Source of the DNA: an uncultured Alistipes sp.
GTDB taxonomy: Bacteria > Bacteroidota > Bacteroidia > Bacteroidales > Rikenellaceae
Assembly (NCBI GenBank): GCA_944321755.1
Contig: CALUMM010000012.1
Location: 1 to 56,095, forward strand
DNA length: 56,095 bases
Direction: 5' to 3'
The position numbers and the translations under genes are program-made. The notes beneath the pieces were generated by a model. The model was not told where the DNA came from and searched no databases. It saw only the letters and a program-made list of their open reading frames with translations. Positions 16,988-23,868 of this stretch are shown piece by piece (position 1 is the first letter of the stretch; every line of letters begins with the position of its first letter).

Positions 16988-18823
16988 ATGAAGAAAAAAA
17001 GAGTTTGGATGGCCCTGAGCCTTCAGGTCTGCCTGCTGGCAGCCTGCAACAAGGAGTTCTCCGACCCGACTGGTGTGCAGGATGACAATTACCTCGAAAT
17101 CTCCTTCTCCCGAACGACCCGCGCCGACCTGGACGCAAACGGCGCCGGGAACTTCTCGGAAGGAGACAGGATCGGACTATACATCGACAACGGAAGCGAA
17201 ACCGCTTACCGCGAACTTGCCTATACCTCCGGCGAGTGGCAGCCGCGCCTGCGCCGGAGCGATTTCGGAGAGGGTGAGCTGACCCTTGCGGCCCACTACC
17301 CCGCCCGTTCCGCAGCGGCGGACGATCCCGCACATGCCGCCTTCACACTCTCCGAGGACCAGCGTGCCGAAGGTTTTGCCGCTTCGGACCTGCTCTTTGC
17401 CCGGCAGCGCATCCCGGCCGGAAGCTACCGCGCCGCGATGACCTTTACGCACGCCCTGCACCGGTTGCACATCGAGATCAACGGCGAGGGCATCTCCACG
17501 CCGGGCCTCCGCAGCCGGATGGGCGGAACGGTCGACCTGCTGACGGGCACGGCTTCGGTGACGGAGGGTTCGTTCGGATGGATCACCCCGCGCAAGAATG
17601 CGGACGGCTCCTACGAGGCTGTAATCTTCCCGCAGGACGCCGACCCCTACCGCGACGGCGAAGGGCTGCTGAAAATCCCGACTCCGGAGGGCGAGAAGAC
17701 CTACCGCCTCCCGGAAACCCTCGACGGCAAGCCGCTGGAGCGGTTCGAAGCCGGGAAGCAGCTGACGCTGACGCTGACCCTCAAACAGGGCAACCCGGAT
17801 CTGGCAAACAAGACGCTGTGGGTCTACGGTCTGGACATCCCGGAGTTTCCGGGAGAGGAGAAGCTGCCGACCTACAAGCTTTACGACAAGGTCCCGGCCG
17901 GGATCTGGTTCCGCCGGGATCGGGACTACGAGGAGGTGCAGAACCTGACCTGGAAAGAGGGCTGCGGGTGGTACGACTGCAACAAGTCCCCGAGGTACAC
18001 CGAAGACGATGCCAACACGTGCTGGGCAGCTTCGGCTTCGAACCTGGTGTTATGGTGGATGAACAACAACCGGGCCTACATCGAGGCCTACAACGCGGAT
18101 TACGGAACGACAGTATCCGGAAGCGAAGGCAGCCAGGTGTACACGTTCACCCAACCGTCGATGGAGTTCCTGCCGCTGCTTCCCAATGGCGGGACCGGGG
18201 ATGACGACCCCGACCAGGAGCAGAACCGGAATGCGGTTTTCCAGTTCTTCAAGGATTACGCCCAGAACAAAGGGTCCTGGAATTCGCGGGGCGTGCGTTG
18301 GTTCATCACGGGCGACAACACGGGCATTCCGAGTGAAAACGGGAGCAGCTGTTTCCCGGGATTCTTCGCCGAGGTATTCAAACAGACGGATGTGATCGCC
18401 ACGGACTCGAACCGTTCCCCTACGGAAGAGGAGTTCAATGAATTCATGGTGAATGCCCTCCGGAACCGGCAGGCAATCGGATTCACGGCCCACGACATTG
18501 CCGGTACGAATACGGGAGCCCACGCGATGGTGATCTGGGGTGCGGAGTTCGATGCCGAAGGGAAGATCGCCTACGTGTATTTTTGCGACAACAACAATGC
18601 GGATCAGGATGTGAACGGTGCGGTGATCACCCGCCGCGGCATCTGCTATGTCACGGACCCCACGTCTCCGAGCGGGTGGAAGCGGACCTATCTGCAACAC
18701 CTGCCGCCGAAGAACGGCAGTTCGGTGGAAAACAAAAAATACCTGATATCGAGTCTGTGCGCCGTGGATCTGCGGCAGGATATCTGGGCGAAGAAATACC
18801 CGTCGGTGAACCCCGCACAATGA
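16988..18823 (+). CDS. Lipoprotein fusing a fimbrillin-like domain to an IdeS/Mac-type (C66) cysteine protease domain
   Basis: The protein has 611 residues with lipobox CLLAAC (Cys20). Residues about 36-285 look like a Bacteroidales fimbrillin (Mfa-like) domain: ISFSRTTRA, FSEGDRIGLYI and the hallmark TFTHALHRLHIEI. Residues about 295-605 match the IgG-degrading protease IdeS of Streptococcus pyogenes in order and spacing. GWYDCNK with Lys333 corresponds to IdeS Lys84. Cys345 (CWAASASNLVLWWMNNN) corresponds to Cys94 (CGAAAGGNMLHWWFDQN), and both pairs are 10-12 residues apart. His512 in AHAMVIWGAEFDAEG corresponds to His262 in SHVINLWGADFNAEG. Asp534 corresponds to Asp284. The C-terminal KDIW of IdeS is matched by QDIW. 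I infer a surface-anchored cysteine protease; the target is unknown, and immunoglobulin is one possibility. It has its own promoter and is followed by a fimbrillin-like gene. Confidence 0.88.
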   Translation: MKKKRVWMALSLQVCLLAACNKEFSDPTGVQDDNYLEISFSRTTRADLDANGAGNFSEGDRIGLYIDNGSETAYRELAYTSGEWQPRLRRSDFGEGELTLAAHYPARSAAADDPAHAAFTLSEDQRAEGFAASDLLFARQRIPAGSYRAAMTFTHALHRLHIEINGEGISTPGLRSRMGGTVDLLTGTASVTEGSFGWITPRKNADGSYEAVIFPQDADPYRDGEGLLKIPTPEGEKTYRLPETLDGKPLERFEAGKQLTLTLTLKQGNPDLANKTLWVYGLDIPEFPGEEKLPTYKLYDKVPAGIWFRRDRDYEEVQNLTWKEGCGWYDCNKSPRYTEDDANTCWAASASNLVLWWMNNNRAYIEAYNADYGTTVSGSEGSQVYTFTQPSMEFLPLLPNGGTGDDDPDQEQNRNAVFQFFKDYAQNKGSWNSRGVRWFITGDNTGIPSENGSSCFPGFFAEVFKQTDVIATDSNRSPTEEEFNEFMVNALRNRQAIGFTAHDIAGTNTGAHAMVIWGAEFDAEGKIAYVYFCDNNNADQDVNGAVITRRGICYVTDPTSPSGWKRTYLQHLPPKNGSSVENKKYLISSLCAVDLRQDIWAKKYPSVNPAQ

Positions 18824-18876
18824 CGCCAGACGGGATCATGACTGGGAAAAAAGAGAAAAAACAAAAAACGGATATT

Positions 18877-19770
18877 ATGAATACGAGACGAATAATTTTG
18901 GGTACGGTCCTGCTGCTGGCCGTGACAGCCACCGGATGCGACAAGAAGGAGAGCCCTGCGGGCCCGGCCGCCCCGGAGACTCCGGGAGTTCCGGAGAGCC
19001 CGACGGCCCCCGCCGACCGACAGATCACCTTCACGACGGAGATTGCAGCGACACGCGCCCCGCAACTGGACGAGGACGGCAGCGGGAGCTTCACCGCAGG
19101 CGACACCTTCACGCTTTACGCCTGCGATGATGCGCAAGGCGCCGCGACGCTCGACTATACCGTGGGCAGCACGGCACTCTACTGGCGCGATCTGACCTTT
19201 GCCGCGGAGGGCGGCAAGGTTCATTTTGCGGCCTGCTACCCGAAACAGAGTCTTTCGGAGGGCGGTTTCGACTTCACGGCGACCCAGGATGCGGCAGGCG
19301 ACCTGCTTTGGGCCTCGGCTGCGGGCGTCGGCGTCGGGACGGAACAGCCCGTAGCCCTGACGTTCCGCCACGCCCTGCACCGGCTGGCGGTGAAGTACAC
19401 GGTCGAGGATACGTCGGTCGACGCCTCCAGGATCGAAACGCGCTGCACGGCCATTGCAACGGCCCGGGTCGAGTTGTCCGAAGGGCGGATCAGGCTGGGC
19501 GACACGGAGAAGACTTTCACCGCAACGAACCAGGAGGTCAGTTTCCTGGTGCTTCCGCAGCCGACGGAGAACGTGACGCTGGAGATCCATGCCGGGGGGA
19601 TGACCAGGACGTGGAAGCTCTCGCAGACGGACTTCCCCTATCCGGAGCTGGAGGGCGGCAAGCAGGTGACGGTGAATCTCACGGTCCAGGAGGGGAAGAT
19701 CACCCTTTCGGGTCTGACGATCGAGGGCTGGGGCGACCAGGGATCGATCGACGACGAGATCATCCTCTGA
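18877..19770 (+). CDS. Fimbrillin-like lipoprotein
   Basis: The protein has 297 residues from the ATG at 18877; an earlier ATG at 18838 lacks a sensible signal. Lipobox VTATGC gives Cys21. A Pro/Glu/Ser/Thr linker (about 26-44) leads into a fimbrillin-like domain with ITFTTEIAATRAPQLDEDG, SFTAGDTFTLYA and TFRHALHRLAVKY, the same pattern as in the neighbouring protease protein. The C-terminus GLTIEGWGDQGSIDDEIIL is typical of this family. It begins 53 bases after the protease gene with no terminator between them and ends at a strong terminator, so the two form an operon. It may be a pilus-like subunit or a partner that displays the protease; this is inference. Confidence 0.88.
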   Translation: MNTRRIILGTVLLLAVTATGCDKKESPAGPAAPETPGVPESPTAPADRQITFTTEIAATRAPQLDEDGSGSFTAGDTFTLYACDDAQGAATLDYTVGSTALYWRDLTFAAEGGKVHFAACYPKQSLSEGGFDFTATQDAAGDLLWASAAGVGVGTEQPVALTFRHALHRLAVKYTVEDTSVDASRIETRCTAIATARVELSEGRIRLGDTEKTFTATNQEVSFLVLPQPTENVTLEIHAGGMTRTWKLSQTDFPYPELEGGKQVTVNLTVQEGKITLSGLTIEGWGDQGSIDDEIIL

Positions 19771-19817
19771 AACGAATTGCCGGGCGGGCGGCAACTCCCG
19801 CGACGACGGTCGGAAGA

Positions 19818-19857
19818 ATCGGGCGGTTTCCGTATGGAGCCGTCCGATTTTCGTTTT
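19818..19857 (+). terminator. Terminator of the fimbrillin/protease operon
   Basis: Stem ATCGGGCGG / CCGTCCGAT (one G-T pair) with a 13-base loop runs straight into TTTTCGTTTT. Confidence 0.85.
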
Positions 19858-19909
19858 CCGGAGAGGCCGGGAGTGCGGGGCGCGCGACCTCTGCCCGACC
19901 TTTGCCCGA

Positions 19910-20039
19910 CAGCCGCCAATCTCCGACCTCCGCCCAACCTTCGCTCAACCGCCGCCGAATTCTGCTCGACCTTTGCCTAACCCTCATCCGACAGGCGCCC
20001 AACCTCTGTCCGGCAGCCGCCAACCCCCGACCTCCGCCC
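19910..20039. repeat. Degenerate C-rich repeats in the fimbrillin-glutamine synthetase gap
   Basis: Two copies of a 26-base unit (19910-19935 and 20014-20039, core CAGCCGCCAA...CCGACCTCCGCCC) lie 104 bases apart, with shorter CGACCT(c/t)TGCCC echoes between and before them. The 521-base gap has no convincing gene. Its last 120 bases turn sharply A+T rich and hold the promoter of the next gene. Confidence 0.65.
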
Positions 20040-20226
20040 GGAACGGACTGAAACGGGCTGAAACGGCAGGAAGCCGGGATGTCCGACCCGCATCTTGCAG
20101 CCGGAAGTGCGGGGCGTGCGTTCGGGCGGAGATGTTTCGGGCGTGCGGGGCGCGGCCCCGGCCGGAACAGAATCACCGCACAAATTATTATTTTGCAAAA
20201 AAGCGAGGTATTCAATTATTTTTTCA

Positions 20227-20234
20227 TATCTTTA
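20227..20234 (+). promoter_or_regulatory. Candidate promoter -7 element of the glutamine synthetase gene
   Basis: TATCTTTA matches TAnnTTTG except the last base, in an A+T-rich stretch 57 bases before the ATG at 20292. No good -33 element is seen. Confidence 0.5.
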
Positions 20235-20291
20235 AGGAGTGATTTGATTTCGAATCGACATCTATATAAACTTTAAAATGCCGAAAACGTC

Positions 20292-21794
20292 ATGAACACG
20301 ACCCTGAATCCCGATCCGCTGGTCCGTTTTCTGGGGAAACCCCGGGCGGCCTTCACCCGTTCGGACCTCGTCCGCTACATCCGGGAGAACGACATCGAAA
20401 TGCTCAATCTCCGCTACCCGGGGGCCGACGGGCGGCTGAAGACGCTGAACTTCGTGATCAACGACGAAGCCTATCTGGAGAGCATCCTCACCTGCGGCGA
20501 GCGGGTCGACGGTTCGAGCCTCTTTCCCTACATCGAGGCGGGGTCGAGCGATCTGTACGTCGTTCCGCGCTACCGAACGGCCTTCCGGAACCCGTTCAGC
20601 GGAATCCCGACCGTCGACCTGCTGTGCAGCTACTACACGAAGGAGGGCACGCCGTTCGACATGGCACCCGAGCAGACGCTCCGGCGGGCCGGAGCTGCGC
20701 TGCGCCGCGCGACGGGGCTCGACCTGCACGTCATGGGCGAGCTGGAGTTCTACGTCGTGAGTCCGAAGGAGCGGCTCTTCCCGGCCGTCGACCAGCGGGG
20801 TTACCACGAATCCACACCCTTCAACAAGGGGGCTGAATTCCGCGCCCGGGCGATGAAGTACATCGCCGAGGCGGGCGGGGAGATCAAGTACGGCCACTCC
20901 GAGGTAGGGAATTTCACGCAGGGCGAGTGGATGTACGAACAGAACGAAATCGAATTCCTGCCGACCGACCTCGAATCGGCAGCCGACCAGCTGACCGTTG
21001 CGAAGTGGATCCTGCGCACGCTGGCCTACGAATACGGTGTGGAGGTGACCTTTGCGCCGAAGATCACCGTAGGGAAGGCCGGGAGCGGGCTGCACATCCA
21101 CACGCGCCTGATGGATAACGGCCACAACGCGATGGTCGAGGCGGATGGCTCGCTCTCGGAACGGGCCCTAAAGGCCATTGCGGGCTACCTGTCCCTGGCA
21201 CCTTCGCTGACGGCCTTCGGGAATACGAATCCGACCTCCTACTTCCGGCTCGTCCCGCATCAGGAGGCCCCGACGAACATCTGCTGGGGCGACCGCAACC
21301 GTTCGGTGCTGGTGCGCGTACCGCTGGGCTGGAGCGCCGGAGCCGGGCGCATGGCCTGCGACGCCAATCCGCTGGAGGAGCCCGCCGAAGTGGATACGGA
21401 ACTCAAACAGACCGTTGAATTCCGCTGTCCGGACGGTTCGGCGGATCTCTACCTGCTGCTGGCGGGGCTGGCGGTGGCGGCACGCCACGGCTTCGAGATG
21501 GAGGACGGAGTGCGTTATGCCCGCGAGCGGTACGTCGACGTCAACATCTTCGAGGAACGGAACCGGGAGGTTCTCGCCCGGCTGAGCCAACTCCCGGCAT
21601 CGTGCGAGGAGTCGGCGCAAAGGCTGGCGGAGCAGCGCGGGATCTACGAACGCTGCGGGGTCTTCCCGCCCCGTCTGCTGGATGGGGTCATCGCCCGCCT
21701 GTCGGGTTTCCGCGATGCGGCGCTGCGGCAGGAGATTGCGGGCGACGAGACCCGCATTCGGGAACTGGTCGAGACGTGGTTCCACTGCGGCTGA
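20292..21794 (+). CDS. Glutamine synthetase family protein (type I-like)
   Basis: The protein has 500 residues, similar in length to type I enzymes. The N-terminal beta-Grasp segment (MLNLRYPGADGRLKTLNF) leads to GERVDGSSLFPYI. The catalytic barrel has MGELEFYVV, NEIEFLP, FAPKITVGKAGSGLHIH and the Arg-rich loop NRSVLVRVP, all standard positions for metal, glutamate and ATP binding. Such enzymes make glutamine from glutamate and ammonia, although divergent members ligate other amines. The gene stands alone between a weak promoter and a perfect terminator. The typical adenylylation-site region is not obvious, so regulation by adenylylation is doubtful. It may be a secondary glutamine synthetase. 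Confidence 0.9.
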   Translation: MNTTLNPDPLVRFLGKPRAAFTRSDLVRYIRENDIEMLNLRYPGADGRLKTLNFVINDEAYLESILTCGERVDGSSLFPYIEAGSSDLYVVPRYRTAFRNPFSGIPTVDLLCSYYTKEGTPFDMAPEQTLRRAGAALRRATGLDLHVMGELEFYVVSPKERLFPAVDQRGYHESTPFNKGAEFRARAMKYIAEAGGEIKYGHSEVGNFTQGEWMYEQNEIEFLPTDLESAADQLTVAKWILRTLAYEYGVEVTFAPKITVGKAGSGLHIHTRLMDNGHNAMVEADGSLSERALKAIAGYLSLAPSLTAFGNTNPTSYFRLVPHQEAPTNICWGDRNRSVLVRVPLGWSAGAGRMACDANPLEEPAEVDTELKQTVEFRCPDGSADLYLLLAGLAVAARHGFEMEDGVRYARERYVDVNIFEERNREVLARLSQLPASCEESAQRLAEQRGIYERCGVFPPRLLDGVIARLSGFRDAALRQEIAGDETRIRELVETWFHCG

Positions 21795-21854
21795 CCCGCC
21801 CGTCCTACCCGTCCCGCCGCCCCACCGCCCTGCGGGACGGTCCGACCGGGGGCC

Positions 21855-21932
21855 GAGAGACTGAGAAAACAAGAGGCTGAAAGGGCGAGAGGGCGAGAGA
21901 CTGAGGAGACGAGGGGCTGAGGGGCTGAGGGG
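21855..21932. repeat. Purine-rich repeats after the glutamine synthetase gene
   Basis: GAGAGACTGAG occurs at 21855-21865 and 21895-21905, followed by tandem GAGGGGCT-like units at 21911-21932. The plus strand is almost purely purine over this stretch. No gene is seen in 21795-22131 apart from this, the terminator and the next promoter. Confidence 0.6.
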
Positions 21933-21972
21933 CAAGGAGCAAACTGCGGAGCCGGCCGGCAAGGATCTCCCG

Positions 21973-22003
21973 AAAACGGATGCATCCCGGCATCCGTTTT
22001 TTT
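21973..22003 (+). terminator. Terminator of the glutamine synthetase gene
   Basis: A perfect 11-bp stem (AAAACGGATGC / GCATCCGTTTT) with a 6-base loop is followed by TTT. Confidence 0.92.
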
Positions 22004-22077
22004 CATCGATCCGGGAACAAACTGCCGGAAAAGATATCCGGGATTTCCCGGACCGGGGCCCCGGGGCGATCGAAAAT

Positions 22078-22109
22078 TTTGACAACTCCGGGAAAAAACG
22101 TTATATTTG
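22078..22109 (+). promoter_or_regulatory. Promoter of the N-glycan locus ECF sigma gene
   Basis: TTTG at 22078-22081 and TATATTTG at 22102-22109 are 20 bases apart, an almost perfect Bacteroidota promoter. The ATG is at 22132. Confidence 0.8.
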
Positions 22110-22131
22110 TATTTATGCTGACCCGAACGGT

Positions 22132-22704
22132 ATGGACAAGGAACTGGAACCCGAAACGATCAAGGAGCTTCTCCGGCGCATAGCCGCCGGGGATGAGGAG
22201 GCGTTCCGGTCGCTCTACCTCGCCTACTACGACCGTCTGTACCAGTTTGCCCGGATGCAGCTGCGCCACGACGAGACGGCCGAAGATATCGTCTCGGAAC
22301 TCTTCTTCCAGCTCTGGAAGAGCCGCACGGCCCTGCCGTCGATCGACAACTTCAACGCCTATGCCTACCGGGCCGTTCGCAACGGCTGCAACGACAGCCT
22401 CCGGGCCAGCAGCCGGAAACTGGACTACGACCTTTCGCATCCGAAGATGCAGGTCAGCGTGGACCCGGCATTCGCGGCCGACGAGGAGGTGGACTACCGG
22501 ATGCTGAACCGCGCCTTGAGCGAGGCCGTCGAACAGCTGCCCGAACGTTGCCGGATGATCTTCAAGCTGGCCCGTGAGGACGGGATGAGCCATCGCGAGA
22601 TCGCTTCCGTTCTGGAGATCGCCGTCACGACCGTCGAGGGTCAGCTGGCCATCGCCAAACGGCGGCTGCGAGAGGTTGCGGCGCCGTTTCTGAAAAAAAT
22701 CTGA
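22132..22704 (+). CDS. RNA polymerase ECF sigma factor (Bacteroidota SusCD-associated type)
   Basis: The protein has 190 residues. Region 2: EEAFRSLYLAYYDRLYQFARMQL and TAEDIVSELFFQLWKSR. Region 4: VEQLPERCRMIFKLAREDGMS followed by HREIASVLEIAVTTVEGQL, a helix-turn-helix. It stands first in the order sigma, FecR, susC, susD on one strand, the canonical arrangement for a substrate-induced glycan locus. A strong housekeeping-type promoter precedes it. Its expected target is the susC promoter region downstream. FecR starts 81 bases later. Confidence 0.94.
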   Translation: MDKELEPETIKELLRRIAAGDEEAFRSLYLAYYDRLYQFARMQLRHDETAEDIVSELFFQLWKSRTALPSIDNFNAYAYRAVRNGCNDSLRASSRKLDYDLSHPKMQVSVDPAFAADEEVDYRMLNRALSEAVEQLPERCRMIFKLAREDGMSHREIASVLEIAVTTVEGQLAIAKRRLREVAAPFLKKI

Positions 22705-22785
22705 AAAAAATCGAAATCGGTTTAGTGGTTTTTGCGTCGATCCGAGTCATAATGGAGAAAACGCACAAATCCGCCATATCCGATC

Positions 22786-23688
22786 ATGAAAGATTCCCTG
22801 CATACGAACGATTCCGAAGCCCTGTACGAGCGGCTCCGGGTGGAAAGTCCCCGTCCGGGCACCGGGCACCGGGCCGAAGAGGCGCTCGAACGGTTGATGA
22901 CGCGCATCCATGCGGAAGAGGCTCCGCACCTGAAACTTCTCTACGCCAGGACCCGGCGTTACCGGATCTGGCTGGCAGCCGCCTCGACGGCCGTAGTACT
23001 TCTGGCCTCGGGCTGGCTTTCGGCGCTGCTGCGCCCGGAAGCCGAGATGCGGGTTCACAGCAACTCCTGGGAGAAGGTGAGCAGCCTCACGCTGGAGGAC
23101 GGCACGCGCCTGACGCTCAACCGCGGGGCGCAGTTGATCTACCCCGACCGCTTCACGGGCCGCCAGCGCGAGATCTTCCTCTCGGGCGAGGCCTATTTCG
23201 ACGTGGCCCACGACAGCAAGCACCCCTTCGTGGTGCGGGTCGGCGACCTGAGCATCAAGGTCCTGGGCACGAAATTCAACGTCGAGAGCTACCCCGATTC
23301 GGAGACGATCACCACGACGCTGCTGGAGGGTTCGGTCGAGGTGGAGAGCCAGCTCAGCCACCGGAGCGTGCGGATGGTCCCCGACCAGCAGCTCTCGTAC
23401 AACACCCGCAGCGGGGAGATGCAGCTGAGCACGCTGAGCGAATCGGAAGAGAGCATCCGCTGGACGGACAACGTCTGGGTGCTGCACCAGACACCGTTCC
23501 TGGAGGTGTGCAAACGTCTCGAACGCCAGTTCCACATCAAGGTCGTGATTCTGAACGACGGCCTCATGGAGAAGAATTTCACGGGAGAATTCCACTTCAA
23601 CGACTCGCTGGAATCCATTCTGGAGGTCATCCGCATCACGACGCCCTTCGACTACGAACTCAAGGAAGATACGCTCATTCTCAAGTAG
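22786..23688 (+). CDS. FecR-family anti-sigma factor
   Basis: The protein has 300 residues. The cytoplasmic N-terminus (1-60) is short. One membrane helix lies near 61-83 (IWLAAASTAVVLLASGWL). The periplasmic FecR domain contains LTLEDGTRLTLNRGAQLIYPD, GEAYFDVAHDSKHPFVV and VLGTKFNVESY in overlapping pieces. It ends with an STN-like module (FLEVCKRLERQFHIKVVI, ending LKEDTLILK). It should bind the ECF sigma encoded just upstream and release it when the STN domain of the downstream SusC is occupied. It is the second gene in the locus. Confidence 0.94.
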   Translation: MKDSLHTNDSEALYERLRVESPRPGTGHRAEEALERLMTRIHAEEAPHLKLLYARTRRYRIWLAAASTAVVLLASGWLSALLRPEAEMRVHSNSWEKVSSLTLEDGTRLTLNRGAQLIYPDRFTGRQREIFLSGEAYFDVAHDSKHPFVVRVGDLSIKVLGTKFNVESYPDSETITTTLLEGSVEVESQLSHRSVRMVPDQQLSYNTRSGEMQLSTLSESEESIRWTDNVWVLHQTPFLEVCKRLERQFHIKVVILNDGLMEKNFTGEFHFNDSLESILEVIRITTPFDYELKEDTLILK

Positions 23689-23753
23689 AGAGCGCCTCTT
23701 CCACCCCGATAACCGCCTAAAACCAACTACTGCCTATGAGATAACCCCAACCG

Positions 23754-23789
23754 CAAAAAAAGCGGGGACTTCCCGAGAGAAGCCCCGCT
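23754..23789 (-). terminator. Minus-strand terminator-like hairpin between FecR and susC
   Basis: Read on the minus strand, AGCGGGGCTTC pairs with GAAGTCCCCGCT (one bulge) and is followed by seven T. No annotated minus-strand gene precedes it; the flanking genes are all plus strand. It would end a transcript coming antisense out of the start of susC. On the plus strand it is a stable hairpin without a T tract, 80 bases before the susC ATG. Confidence 0.75.
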
Positions 23790-23868
23790 GTCGACAATGA
23801 ATCAATCCACAAGCGCTCCGGCAGGCGGCCACCTGCTGGAGGCAATCAATTCATCAATCAGTAAAGGT

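Noticed and set aside
19778..20276. Short open frames upstream of the glutamine synthetase gene
   Set aside because: They are Pro/Arg-rich readings of C-rich repeats and a terminator, with no consistent frame.
21855..21932. Considered as a satellite or regulatory repeat
   Set aside because: Units are short and irregular, and no reading frame or hairpin depends on them; listed only as low-complexity sequence.
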